Part shown: piece by piece, positions 21,495 to 32,652 of the stretch
Layout: each line of letters begins with the position of its first letter
How positions within the stretch are numbered: the first letter of the stretch is position 1
DNA from: Pezicula radicicola
Lineage: Eukaryota; Ascomycota; Leotiomycetes; Helotiales; Dermateaceae
DNA: 64,000 nucleotides
Direction: 5' to 3'
NCBI GenBank assembly: GCA_003008705.1
Contig: PDUO01000069.1
Span: 139,352-203,351 of the forward strand
Program-made: the position numbers and the translations under genes
Notes under the pieces: model-generated
What the model was told of the DNA's origin: nothing
The model's database searches: none
Seen by the model: the letters and a program-made list of their open reading frames with translations, nothing else

Positions 21495-21790
21495 ATAATA
21501 TTAGTACTTAATAGGTATAATTTAATAGTACTAAGAGTTATATTTTATATATAAGTATTACATTATTTAAACGTTTTAAAGAAAATCTAAAAAGTTAATT
21601 TATTATTTATACTAATATTATATTTATAATAGAAATATTATTTTTAATCCTAAAATAAAGTTTTATTATTAGCATAAACTAAATAACTTTTTAATCTAAT
21701 AAATATTATATAGTATATTATATTATAATAAGATTGATATAATTCATTAATTATTAATAGAATTATAGTTTAATTATAGAATAACCAGGT
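21495..21790. other. AT-rich block
   Basis: About 300 bp of strongly AT-rich sequence beginning right after the NLR stop codon, without coding potential. It is likely RIP-degraded repeat DNA and matches the block at 9050-9386 in character. Confidence 0.6.
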
Positions 21791-21889
21791 ACCTATCCAG
21801 CACACTTTCTACAACGTCCAGTCTTCTATTTACAACATCAACACAAACCTGTAGGTATCTACAAGACATCCTTAAGCCATTTTCAGTAT

Positions 21890-22330
21890 CTAAGTTCCCG
21901 GCAGAAAAAAAGGAATCTTCCACTTGCCTACCCCCTTCTGCACCACTCTCTCCGCAACCTCTTCCGAGATTGTCACTAACGAGCCCGGATTCACCAAAGA
22001 GCCCGAACTCAAGAACACAGAATTGCTCCGACTGTGCTCTTGGTAGTATGCAAACTCAACCAAACTCTCCTTTCGAATATGATTCTGATTTTGCAAATGA
22101 TTTTACGTCCCTAACGGTATCCTGCGAAAGCCGGTGTATCCGTCTTTCTATAGAAGCTTGTGCTAACATAATGCAATCGGCGGCCATATTTGCAATAAGG
22201 TCCTCGAGTTTTGCTGGTTTTGGCGTATAAGCGCATAACTGTAAAAATACAAGCAAAAAGTGATCAAGATCCCTATCTATGCCGTGCCTCTCTAGCGCGG
22301 ACGATCTCAGAGGAAACTTTTCCTCTTTAG
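21890..22330 (-). pseudogene. Unidentified gene fragment, frameshifted
   Basis: Two overlapping minus-strand frames look coding: one with LDHFLLVFLQLCAYTPKPAK then LEDLIANMAADCIMLAQASI (about 22070-22310), and the next with EFAYYQEHSRSNSVFLSSGS then ISEEVAERVVQKGVGKW (about 21890-22055). They join only through a frameshift near 22060. The first piece is helical and amphipathic. No family was recognised. There is no start codon and a stop lies just upstream, so this is probably a remnant. Confidence 0.35.
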
Positions 22331-23237
22331 GCTACTTATTAGCCTAGTATAGGTATTAGCGCAGGAGGTGCCACTAAATCTACATCTGACACGCCAGTTA
22401 GGGGCACGGTTGCCCATGGCGAAGGGAAGAGATTCGTTCACGCTCGTGTTATGCCGATTGCTATGGCTATTGGAATAAATGCGGCAATGTAATGGATCGA
22501 GGAATAGTTGTTTTTTCTTTACGTACAAAGTCCGTACACGCGTCAACTGCTAACTTGGAGCGACATGACTCTACGCACGCCAGAAGTTATACTATGCACA
22601 TGCGTCATAGTCTAGAACGACCCCAACACTATTCTAACTAACAGACATAACATTGAAACAACTAGACCCGTTGACGATAGAAGGGCCAAGGTATAACGGC
22701 TAAAACGAGGCATCGGGAGCGCGAAGTAGATTTGAGTTGTGTGATGCAACAAAGCTGACAACGTAGTCTGTCATGATTCTACCAAGAGTCCTGTTCTCCA
22801 CACCGTCACAGTTCGTGCCGGAAAACATAACCAAAGGCGCTGTAGCACAGTAAAGTCGGGTCTCAGCCGCAAAGTATAGCTGACCGATTCCATGCCATCA
22901 GAGTATCTACGTGAAAAGGGATTGCGCCTCGTCATATGAAACTCCAGCCCCCTTTTTCCAAATATCTTTCTCCCTTTCCCGCCCATTGCCTGTTATCTCA
23001 CCATCCGAGTTGATTCGAACCCATGTTTTTTTGAGTTATTAAACGCATAGGGACAAGTAGTAAGTTGCTTGAAGAATAGAAAACAGAGGCTAACTATTTC
23101 AACGTCCATGTGAGACATTAGTCTCCTTACCTTCGTCTAACATATATAGCGATCTGTATGTAGTAGTTGAGTAGAGGTAGCGTTAGCACTATTATAAGTG
23201 TATAGTTCGGCTTTTACTTCTGCACTAAGAACTAATA
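22331..23237. other. No gene seen
   Basis: A 71-codon minus-strand frame with an ATG (22771-22986) lacks any recognisable domain or neighbouring exon. Nothing else could be supported in this 0.9-kb stretch. Confidence 0.45.
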
Positions 23238-23512
23238 TAGTCTGCTATCAGCTCTCAGACGAGATTCCACGCTCCTTTGAAAGTATCGCGGTGATTTTGG
23301 AGAGTGGGAGTCCCCTATTACAGACGCCCGAGGGCCATTCGGGTTTCATCGAGGCCTCGGCCTTCTTGCCGGACGGCAGGCCGCTGGCGTCGGCATCGGA
23401 CGACAATACGGTTAGGCTGTGGGATGCTAGCTCAGGAGCGTCCTTGCAGGTGCTCGGGGGCCAAGAGAACAAGGTTAGTATTCCATATTTGGACGTTAGT
23501 TATATCTTTTGA
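23238..23512 (+). pseudogene. WD40-repeat fragment (NLR C-terminus-like)
   Basis: One recognisable WD40 unit: EGHSGFIEASAFLPDGRPLA followed by SASDDNTVRLWDASSGASLQ. It is preceded by a short linker of the kind found between NACHT cores and WD40 propellers in fungal NLRs (LSDEIPRSFESIAVILESGS). The frame ends soon after, and neither further repeats nor a NACHT domain were found, so this is an orphan remnant. It may derive from another NLR gene. Confidence 0.6.
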
Positions 23513-23984
23513 TACCTTTGAAATAAGGAAGTTAATATATATACCTATGTATGCGTGGTTCCGTATGCATCCAAGACGGCAGTATTCTATCCGTCGCCAC
23601 GGCCGCCCGCGGAGGCCGGCATTTGTGAGGATTGCCTTGTCGTCATGATCGGACAACATTGAAGTTGACAGGGACCTTTAAATAAATGTCACCCTTCCTC
23701 ACATCCGGAATCTTCGGTAAATGGCAACGGTTGCAGGCTGATAGGCCTAAAGTCTTGCATCGTCATCACCACTATCATCACCGGAAACATAATCAGGCCC
23801 AGGACGTACAACCTTAAGCTAGCTCGGCAATAGGGTTTGAACAAACTTATGTCCGTCGATATATCGATGCTCAGTCGTATTCAGCCAAGGGGTTCAACCA
23901 GCACACTAATTACACTATCGCCTTGCCCAGCCTAGAGGAAGGTGCAAGGGGACTCTGTCTCCCTTGTTGGTCTGAACCTCATCC

Positions 23985-23991
23985 TATATAA
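23985..23991 (+). promoter_or_regulatory. TATA-box-like site of the dehydrogenase gene
   Basis: TATATAA lies 105 bp upstream of the ATG at 24090, a plausible core-promoter position for a fungal gene. Confidence 0.5.
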
Positions 23992-24089
23992 GTACCGCGA
24001 GACGGCTTAGACTCGCTTGCAAGAAAGTGGCAAGCTTCCGTCTTCTTTGCTTTACATGAACACTCCATTGATGCAATATCATCCCTATC

Positions 24090-25286
24090 ATGGCACTCAA
24101 TGCAACGATGCGAGCCGTCATATGGGAGGGCGTTCCTTACCATATGACGGTAGCGGACGTACCGATTCCAACCATTCAAGCCGGCACTGATGCCCTTGTT
24201 TGGATTCAAGCTTCGGCAATCTGCGGAACAGACCTTCATACATACCATGGGCTGCTTGGGAGTCCGAACCCACCATGGGGGATGGGCCATGAGGCCATAG
24301 GAGTTATAGAGGAGATTGGGGATGCAGTAGATTTTCTTCATGTAGGCGATTACGTCGTTATACCGGATGCTTTTGACACTGGGCACCTGGACCTGGTGGA
24401 GCCTGCCTTTGGCATGGGTATTGGATTCGGCCCAGCAGCTGGCCTCTCGGAAGGAGCCCAAGGTGCGTGACCGACTAGCTCTGACACTCTATACTTATTT
24501 TTGTGCTAAATATCCGTTTAAATAGCGGAATATGCTCGCATACCATATGCGGACAAGAGTTTGATACCTGTCCCGCTGGCAAGCAACACAACGAACGACT
24601 CACTTGTACTGGATTACCTTCTCCTATCGGATATCTTTGCCACCGGTTGGGCCGCCCTCGACTTTGCTGGGTTTGAGCCTGGCGATACTGTCGCCGTCTT
24701 CGGTGCTGGACCTGTCGGCCTGCTCGCTGCATACTCTGCCATTCTCCGCGGCACCTCGAGGGTATATTCTGTCGATCATATCCAGTCTCGACTGGATAAA
24801 GCGGCTTCAATTGGTGCTGTCCCTATCAACTTTGTTCAATCAGACCCTGTGCAAGAAATCCTTAGCCACGAGCCAAATGGAGTGAGAAGGGCTGTCGACT
24901 GTGTTGGATATGAGGCCGTTAATGCCAATCTTGACATTCAAGAGAACATAGTCGTTCAGAATATGGTTGCCGTTACTAGCCTTGGAGGCGGGATCGGACA
25001 GGTTGGCTTGTTCTTAGATTCTAGCAACACCACTGGCACGCCGCTTGGGGGTACCCTATCGCCAAATATTACGTTCCCCATGGCAGCTTTCTTTGGCAAG
25101 AACCTGCGTTTCCAAGCCGGTTCCGTCGAACCGAAGGATCTTGCACCTCAGCTTATAGAGCTTATAGCGAGTGGTCAAGCCCGCCCAAGCTTTATTATCA
25201 GTAGCGAAATCGGGATTGAGGAAGCGCCGGAGTATTATGCTCGGTTTGACCAGCACCTGGAGACGAAGGTCGTTATCCGATTTTAA
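24090..25286 (+). CDS. Medium-chain dehydrogenase, glutathione-independent formaldehyde dehydrogenase-like
   Basis: Two exons, 24090-24462 and 24526-25286 (63-bp intron), giving 377 residues. It belongs to the zinc-dependent alcohol dehydrogenase superfamily: catalytic-zinc ligands in SAICGTDLHTYHG and GMGHEAIGVIEEIGD, then the nucleotide-binding Rossmann motif VAVFGAGPVGLLAAYSA with SVDH following the next strand. LLLSDIFATGWAALDFAG and the long insert after DCVGYEA resemble bacterial glutathione-independent formaldehyde dehydrogenases and their fungal relatives. The lobe that normally carries four structural-zinc cysteines (about residues 95-120) reads FDTGHLDLVEPAFGMGIGFG and has none, so the enzyme probably lacks structural zinc. 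It likely oxidises a small aldehyde or alcohol with NAD(P); the substrate is unknown. Confidence 0.88.
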
Positions 25287-25921
25287 GAAAATTGGACGTG
25301 CGATAGGATGGTGCCATCATGAGGTTTAGCAGGGAGGGTATCTTCGGCGATGTATTTCTAGTTTTCGAAACCGTGGCGTTATAGTTAGACGTCGCAGGGG
25401 TTGTTAGGAGAAGCTCTTAATATTTGACTCTTTACTCCAGCATTTGCCTTCTAGGAATGCAGCTGCGCTCCAAATCTAAACCCAATCGGAGAGGTTAGTT
25501 TACGCTCAAGCCCTCTCCCCCTCCTAACGCCACCCCCTCTGGCCCCAACTCACGCCGTAACGCGTCGAGTGAGGCACCTTCTACTTGAGACTATGCCTGA
25601 GATAGACTCTTGCCCTCAGATTGCTGTCAATCTTCTTATACACCGCCTTGATGCTTTTGACAGGTTTGAGGACTGAATGCATTAACTGAACTACTGTTTG
25701 TTGTATGGGCAGATCTCCATACAGTAGATACGGACAAGAGAAGCGACTTCAAAGTGACGGCAGCAGGAGATTAGGTGAAGGTGCATGAGGCGGAACATCA
25801 CAAAAGAAACTGGTGATCGCCAAGCCCAGCGGACTTTTCTTCCACTACGAGTGTTGCTACGTGCAGCGACATCTTTCCGAGAAACAACTCGCAGATTATA
25901 CAGAGACTTGATACAAATCAC
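25287..25921. other. Intergenic; possibly 5' part of the following P450 relic
   Basis: No convincing gene. A C-rich stretch lies at 25515-25555. The upstream exons of the P450 relic could once have been here, but no conserved P450 motif could be read. Confidence 0.4.
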
Positions 25922-26325
25922 GTAAAGCTTTCTGATAGTACAAAGCTTCCACACAACTCGATATCCGCTGCCGCTTCAACCCACCACTGGGACCCCAAAT
26001 ACTACCTGGATCCAGAGAAGTTTGATGGATGTCGGTTCCTGAATATGCTGCAACAGCCAGGCAAAGAGACTGTCGCCTAGTTTGTCTCGACTAGCCCGAA
26101 TCACCTAGATTTCGGACATAGACAACATGTATGTCTTGGCCGCTTCTTCGCATCTAACGAATTAAGATAATCATATGCTACATCTTGCTGAAGTACGACT
26201 GGAGGTTACTGGAGGGCTAGGAGCCAAAATTCAACGTTCGTAGGTTTATCCTTGCTGCGGATCATAGCACGAAGCTCGAAATTTGCAGGCGCCGGGAGGA
26301 AATCATTCTTAAGAATCTATGACTG
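25922..26325 (+). pseudogene. Cytochrome P450 relic, C-terminal part
   Basis: Frames read VKLSDSTKLPHNS, then WDPKYYLDPEKFDGCRFLNM (the region after the ExxR helix), then NHLDFGHRQHVCLGRFFASN, the heme-binding loop with the cysteine kept, and in a shifted frame LKYDWRLLEG and EPKFNVRRFILAADHSTKLE. Disruptions are a TAG before FVSTSPNH, a stop and frameshift after the heme loop, and a TAG after LLEG. The glycine-rich consensus FGxGxxxCxG has R in place of its second G. The upstream two-thirds of the gene was not found. The stops fit CpA to TpA mutation. Confidence 0.75.
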
Positions 26326-27060
26326 TGAGTCTAGGGCCATATGTGTTTAAAGTCAATAATACTATTTGTACATAGTTGTTCAACCTAATGTATCCTAAGA
26401 CACTTCCAATTTGGCTGCTCAGTCCTTTATTTCGCCGCTTCTTGTAGTTTCATCTGCAAACGCTTGTAACGATTAAACAGGGACAGATAGATTTTATATG
26501 GCAAGTATCTAAGGAAGTCTAATTAATACTAGTATCACTTCGAATAAACTAAGCATTGGAGCTCTAAGAAATCCACACGGCCCTGATGCAGCCCTAGCGC
26601 TGTGTTACTCGAGACCGTAACTAATCTGGTCCTGTTTATCTCGGAAACTCCATAGGTATATAAAGCTTCAACTTCTGCCTTAACGTGAATTCCCAGCCGA
26701 ACCAACCCGTAGGACGTTCAGTCTGCCTTCATAACTTCCACACTGTTTATCAGAAGAGGTGACTTGGTTGTTGCATAACCAAGTATAAATCCTTTCGGGC
26801 CCGAATAGTGCCGTCACTAAGTACCCCGTATCCAAGTCCTATCCACCCCCTCTCGGCCAAGATTGATTCCGGCACCCGATCCAGTTGTGCGCCAGCCCCA
26901 GTGGTATCTAAGCATCTCCGCTGATTGGATCCTTGTAGCTAAAAAGACCTCGGTATTAGACTCCAGCCCAGAAGAGAGTATATGAAAGCGTAAACTCTGA
27001 GACTTAGTAGAGAGAAAGAAGCACGCTTCAGCCAGGGAGTGCAAAGCTTGATAGCCAACG
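26326..27060. other. Intergenic; no gene seen
   Basis: Upstream region of the carboxylesterase gene. A TATATAAAG-like stretch lies near 26657, about 400 bp from the ATG, which is far for a core promoter. Confidence 0.4.
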
Positions 27061-29091
27061 ATGCAGCTTCTATTCATGACCTCCGTCTTCGTCTCGTGCA
27101 CGAATGCAATCCTCCGGAAGGCGCCCCCATATCTAGGGCGTTCCGCCCCAATCGCGCAAACTTTGAACGGCTCTTATATGGGTATTCATGATCATATCCA
27201 CCAACAAGATTATTTCCTTGGAGTACCTTACACCCAGCCTCCTGTTGATCGCCTTAGGTTTGTGAAACATCAAAGCTTGAACGAAACTTGGTATGGCATT
27301 CGCAACGCCTCCAAGTACTCTCCAGCATGCATTGGCGTTGGGGTAAGAATGCCCTCTTGGAAAACGAGATGGTGTTTAACATTAATTATATCATCAGTCC
27401 GGCTCAGGGCTATTTCCGGAGTCTGAAGACTGCCTAACGTTGAATATCATTCGTCCTAGCCCTAGTGATATATGCTGCACATCATTTCCTATCGTTGTAT
27501 GGATTCATGGGTAAGATATTTTGCGATATCAACGTCCTATGAAAAAAACTGATACCGGAACAGAGGAGACACATTGGCTGGAAGCAGCCGAGATCCGCGA
27601 TACAACCTCACGTACATCGTACGGAAGTCTATTGAGATCGGGAAACCACTTATGGGAATTAGCATCAACTACCGTCTGGGTGGTTTTGGATGGATGTATT
27701 CCAAAGAGTTGGCTGAAGAATGCAATATAAATCTTACACTTCGTGATCAAATGTGAGCAGTAGAGTGTAGCTTATCAATGAATTTTTATTTGAATGCTAA
27801 ACTGTCAGCAGTCTGGCTCTGCAATGGATTCAAGAAAACATTGCAGGGTTTAATGGTGATCCAGATTGCGTCACAATCTGGGGTGAGAGCGATGGTGCTT
27901 GGTCCGTTGGCCGCCTAGCCCTTGCCTACAACGGGACAAACCACGGTCTGTTTAGAGGCATTATCGCGCAAAGCGGAGGACCCCAAGCGTAAGTGTAGAC
28001 CCTTGGTTCTTCAAAGCTTGAGAGCTAATAACGAGATTAATTTTACGAATGAAGCTACTATTCTGAGTCGACTTCCGTCAGATCAATCCGGGATACAGCA
28101 CTAACTCAAACAGTGGGAAATGCTACTTCTATTCAGCAGAGCTTTGACCAGATTGTCGCCGGGCTCTAATGTGCTCCAACAAAACGCGCCACGGAATGTC
28201 TCAGAGAGGCTCCATTAGAGGCACTAATGCCTCTAATGGAGCCACGTTGAGGGAGCTTCCTAGGAATCATGGACAACGACCTAATTGTCGATTTATCCTC
28301 AGAACAGCTTCGAAGAGGCTCATTTGTCCGAGTTCCTATGTTGATTGGATGCACTTCGGATGAAGGCACCCTCTTGCTAACCATTGTTGGATCAAGTCCA
28401 TTCGACGCGGACAATGATTTTAGACAACTTGCAGCCGGGTTTGGACTGGACTCAACTTCCATAGACAAACTTGCCCGGCTTTACCCAGACGATCCTAGCG
28501 AGGGCAATCCCTCTACTCTTCCAGGGCGACCTTCGAATCCTGAATTGGGACGACAGTGGAAGCGAGCAGCTGCTTTCATAGGAGATTGGTGGTTCATCGA
28601 GCCTTCGCGCGCTTCGGCTGAGGCTTGGGCTCGTTTCGATGTCCCTGCGTTTCTCTACCGCTTTGACATACCAACACGTTACAATTATGGAAATCAAACC
28701 TTGCTTAAGGGCGAAGATTGGTTGGGTGCAACGCATTTCCAGGACATTCCATTCAGTTTTAACAATGTTAAGAATGATCTTATTGTTCAGGGTGCTTCAT
28801 CAGAGACGCTGAAAGTATGGTCGCGGATGGAAGATACTGTTTCCAGAGCCTGGGTGTCGTTTATCCACGACTTGGACCCAAATGCAGATAGTAAGCAACT
28901 AAACTTGAAATTGGTAATTAAAGAAATGACTGACCGACTTTTGAGGATCTGAACTAAATCTTTACCCTAAATACAAGCTCTCTCAGCCTCTTCACGCAGT
29001 CTGGGGAACCAATGGGACATTTGTCGAGAATGATTATCGGAAAGAGCAGTTTTCATTTATTAATTCCTTATCAGGGAAAGTCGGCCGTTAG
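27061..29091 (+). pseudogene. Type-B carboxylesterase, probably inactivated
   Basis: Exons deduced: 27061-27342, 27398-27510, 27564-27752, 27809-27988, from 28055, and a last exon ending at 29091 after an intron starting at about 28889. A signal peptide ([16 protein letters not shown]) and the esterase hallmarks are present: [31 protein letters not shown], the nucleophile in VTIWGESDGAWSVG, the acid in IGCTSDEGTLL, and His in GATHFQDIPF. The C-terminus reads KLSQPLHAVWGTNGTF. Splice sites are good, but the exon with ATECLREAP has an in-frame TAA at 28167-28169 and a TGA at 28248-28250, the second right after a perfect 36-bp hairpin. No intron that removes both was found, so I call it a recent pseudogene; a missed intron is the alternative. 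Confidence 0.7.
28208..28243. repeat. Perfect 16-bp inverted repeat (hairpin) inside the esterase
   Basis: Arms ggctccattagaggca (28208-28223) and its exact complement (28228-28243) flank a 4-base loop. It sits in the broken exon of the carboxylesterase, where the family has a variable loop, just ahead of the TGA. It may mark an inverted micro-duplication that caused or accompanied the damage. Confidence 0.85.
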
Positions 29092-30287
29092 TTATAAGTT
29101 ACGGTGCTGCGGGTTCATATCTTTTCTGGTTATCTCGAGAGAATGTATGGACAGCAACGGCAGGAAGAAGTGGGTTCTAGACACTTAATTATTATTTGCA
29201 GAGGGATTTTAGTGACTCTTAGAGCCTTCAATTGTTTAGTTATTAAAGCCCTTTAGATAAATCTCCCCTTTTTGATGTTATGCATTCCCCAAGCTTATCC
29301 AGCATTCCTCTTCTGCAGTGGGAATAAGGAAGAGCTTAACAATTTCGGCAGATTCCTTCGCTGTCCTGGTTGCACCCCGTAGTCTACATCACTTCTGCTG
29401 CTTGCTTGACCTTTCGCTTCCGAGATTTCTTAGTAGGTTCTTCTTCCTGCTGCAACTCATCTGTTTTCCTCTCACGCTTTGGAGACTGGACAGTTGTGAC
29501 GGGTAGTAGAGGGCTTTCGGGATCCGGATTTTCACCCGTCCTGAGCGATTTGGGGCTTCTATAGAGCAAAGTTACGAGGTAGACGTTTAGTAGATTAGCA
29601 ATGGATGTTCAACCCTATGAGCATCATCACGGCCGAACCTTGGTTATTTTTAGGGCAGGCACTGTCTGTGCACGCCTTTCCATCATACGTATTCAGCAAC
29701 AGGAAGAATTGATCTACAGCATTTTGATTTTGTTCCGATGACTAACTTTCGTTATACTACTAGACTATTATACTTGCTCTACGCCCAACACGGCTCAGCC
29801 ACATCGAATTCCACGTGATGCAGGATCTACTTCTCTAAATTGGGGCTGAGGCTGTCTTACGTGGGCCTTCCACTCATGGAGGTGGACCAATCACAGCCTG
29901 ATATACTCGTTTATTCTAGGTAAGCGAGTAGAGACGATTTACATCTAGAACGTCCGCAAAAGGAGTAATACCTCTCATCCGACACAGAGGATCATCGTAC
30001 AAGGATAAGAAAATCGGCTGCTGATACCGTGATTCAGGAGAACCTAGATTTTAACCCACGTGAAGGTTCTTAATTACAACCTGGACCCTTATAAGCAGTC
30101 ACGTCTGCCATTGACTCATGCCCACAACCCGCACCCTAGAGCTTCGACATAGAAAATATCCAACCCAGTCTTAGACAGCTCTGAAACCTTGCTTTCCAGA
30201 TTATGGAGCAACTGCATCATTTGCTCTAGTTCAAAGAAATGCTCACCTGAACTATTGTAGTACCATGGATTTCGACAAATAAATTGA
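29092..30287. other. Convergent intergenic region; one doubtful small ORF
   Basis: Lies between the 3' ends of two convergent esterase genes. A minus-strand frame at 29384-29560 reads as a basic, proline-containing tail (EEEPTKKSRKRKVKQAAEVM) and begins at a possible acceptor (ctatag), but no upstream exon was found. The rest is unremarkable. Confidence 0.4.
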
Positions 30288-32144
30288 TTACACGCAGCCG
30301 CTGAAATCATTCGCGAGCATGTGGCCTGGGGCACACCTAGGTGTATAGGTATAATAGGGTACAACGACATCCTGGAGATCGCAGTAGGGGTAAGAACTGT
30401 TGAGTACAATAATGGTTGCATCCTGCAGCACATAGTGATCACCGAAATGGAGCACAGCACCGCTGGAGTCTGTCTGACTCGGCCAGTGAGGCAAAGACTG
30501 ATTTAGTGAGAAAGACACGTTCATGCTGGTGTGATTGTTTGGATCGCCATTGATGATAAATGAGTACTGGTATTGCTGCATGGCATGCACCATAGACGCA
30601 TCCGTTGAATCATTCAGGTAGGTCTCCGGTGGATTGACGCCAAGACCTAGATTGGAGCCGTGTTCAGCAAAAGCTGTCAAACCGCCGACAAAGATGTTTG
30701 GTGACCGATATACGAAAGTATATCCGTACGCAGGTTGGCCAGCAGAAGCTTGGTAGCGGAGATTGCGCCGTATAGGGCATTGAAAGAGAACACCGCTGCT
30801 TATCTCCACCATAGCAGCGTAGGCACCTTCACTGGTACCCACAGTGTCACTGTCATTTCGGTTCACTCGGACGTTGAACGTACGGTTTCGATCAAGATAG
30901 TAATCAGTGAGGACACCGACTGCCGAGACGTTGGCCCCTAGGGAAGTCAGGTTCTTGAGCACTCCAGAAACATCGTCGTAGGTTGTTGCGTTATACAACC
31001 ATTGGCCAGCGACTTGATATGGCAGGCACTGAATAAGGTTCATCTCGTCCAAAGCGGAGCCAGCTAGAATGGGAACTTGATGGAACTTTCCAGCGCGATA
31101 TATTGTCTGCGGGTAATCAGGAAGCCACCAGCCATCGGGAGCTGGAAATAAGGCATGCTCGTCGAACCATTGAAAGCTGTTCTGAGAGATGTATGCCTCC
31201 ATAAGGTCCAGGGTACTGACGTTTCTTAGGCAAGCGTTCTGTTGGAGGTATTGAGAATCTGAAGATTCGTCCCAAGGGCAGCCAACTGCGGATGCCAACG
31301 TCTGGCCAAGCACCTCTTTGCGCTCTAAACTGCTGACAGTCTGTGACTGATCACTTCCACCACTTTCCGCGATGATTTGCTGAAACAGCCCTCTGGTTTT
31401 TGGAGTAACTTGCACAATGCCCATGGCCCAGGCGCCAGCGCTTGCGCCATAGACGGTAATCTGGTTACGATCACCACCAAAGAGGGCAATATTATGGTGT
31501 ACCCATTGCAAACCGAGCGTCCAATCCGCTACACCATAGTTGCCGCTTGAATAATATGGTGATGTTTCGCGGGACAGGCCAGCGGTCGACAAGAAGCCAA
31601 AAATGTTGACGCGATAGTGAACGTACACAGCTATGATGCTCTGCGTAGCAGCTACAGTTTCAAGCCCAGACTGAAATGCCGTGGTCACGTACCCACCACC
31701 CGGGATGATGGCTAGAACGGGTAACTTTTCGGTCGAACTCGAATTTGCTGGCACCCACACGTCTATGTAGAGGCAGTCTTCGTCTCCAATGAACGGACCG
31801 AATCCAACATTGGGGGACTGAAAGCACAGTGGTGAAGGCTCGGTGCCGTTGATGAAACTGTTGTTCCAGTGGGATCCGCAGGGTTCAGGGTAAGTGAATC
31901 GCCTGCTTCCCATAGGAGGCAACGCAAACGGGATTCCATAGAAAGCGCGAGCTGTGCCAAATGAGGATTGTTCGTATCGACCAATAATAGTTCCATATGG
32001 TGTCTGCAATTCTAGCGGGTCGAAGGAGGAGTACTGGGCATGTGTGGTCGGAAGCACTACGAGTAAAATCAGAATGACCACTGAAATGAATGACGCAGAT
32101 TCAGTGATCACTCGGCATGGTGATGCCATTTTCTTAGACATCAT
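30288..32144 (-). CDS. Secreted type-B carboxylesterase/lipase
   Basis: An intact single-exon gene of 618 residues with an ATG start. The N-terminus has a basic stretch and a hydrophobic core (FISVVILILLVVLPTTHA), a signal peptide. Hallmarks in order: GTARAFYGIPFALPPMGSRR, GDEDCLYIDVWVPANSS, oxyanion loop IPGGGY, nucleophile Ser in ITVYGASAGAWAMG, acid in LAGSALDEMNL, and His in AFAEHGSNL. Many NxS/T sites suggest glycosylation. It hydrolyses ester bonds outside the cell or in the secretory path; the substrate is unknown. It converges on the damaged esterase 1.2 kb away but is clearly different from it, so this is not a recent tandem copy. A TATA-like acatataagc lies about 65 bp upstream of the ATG. 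Confidence 0.9.
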   Translation of the reverse strand: MMSKKMASPCRVITESASFISVVILILLVVLPTTHAQYSSFDPLELQTPYGTIIGRYEQSSFGTARAFYGIPFALPPMGSRRFTYPEPCGSHWNNSFINGTEPSPLCFQSPNVGFGPFIGDEDCLYIDVWVPANSSSTEKLPVLAIIPGGGYVTTAFQSGLETVAATQSIIAVYVHYRVNIFGFLSTAGLSRETSPYYSSGNYGVADWTLGLQWVHHNIALFGGDRNQITVYGASAGAWAMGIVQVTPKTRGLFQQIIAESGGSDQSQTVSSLERKEVLGQTLASAVGCPWDESSDSQYLQQNACLRNVSTLDLMEAYISQNSFQWFDEHALFPAPDGWWLPDYPQTIYRAGKFHQVPILAGSALDEMNLIQCLPYQVAGQWLYNATTYDDVSGVLKNLTSLGANVSAVGVLTDYYLDRNRTFNVRVNRNDSDTVGTSEGAYAAMVEISSGVLFQCPIRRNLRYQASAGQPAYGYTFVYRSPNIFVGGLTAFAEHGSNLGLGVNPPETYLNDSTDASMVHAMQQYQYSFIINGDPNNHTSMNVSFSLNQSLPHWPSQTDSSGAVLHFGDHYVLQDATIIVLNSSYPYCDLQDVVVPYYTYTPRCAPGHMLANDFSGCV

Positions 32145-32259
32145 CCCAACCTCTCGCCTATGGTAGCCGGACCGGCTGTGTAGACCGCAAGATCCAAGGA
32201 GTGCTGCTTATATGTTTCAGCCCTACACTATGCTGAACGTCAATATGTCAAATAGTACA

Positions 32260-32652
32260 TCAATGGGTAGTCAAAATAGTTAAAACATTTGAAAGTAGGT
32301 GCCCGCGGGCAAATTTTGTTGTCGGGCCTCTCTTTAACCGAATGCAGCTTCGTATTAAATAGATCTCAGACAGAATGGTCCTCGATTTCTTGAGCATACG
32401 CACCGCTACTACCGGTTGAAGGGAAGCTCTAGTGATTGCATCCCGTTGACCGCTGGCGGGGTACTCTTCGAACGTCGTAGCCACGCGCACACTCAACAGG
32501 CCATTTCTCCGTGGTACACTCGCAGTATAGCCATCACGATAAGGAAGACTCGGCTCAAGTAATCTCACTTCCTTTGATACCACCAAAAGGATCGCAGGAT
32601 GGGTAGCCCTTAAGATGTCCCGTTGTATGTGTGGATCCAGGCCCAAGAGCAA
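32260..32652 (-). pseudogene. Open frame of unknown family, no start codon
   Basis: 130 codons stay open and look protein-like (RDILRATHPAILLVVSKEVR, TTFEEYPASGQRDAITRASL) but there is no ATG, and the frame upstream is closed. It may be a remnant of a gene read toward the left, or chance. No family was recognised. Confidence 0.25.

Noticed and set aside
22990..23025. T-arm-like GGTTCGAATC on the minus strand, possible tRNA
   Set aside because: The flanking bases do not pair as a T stem and no acceptor stem or anticodon arm could be folded.
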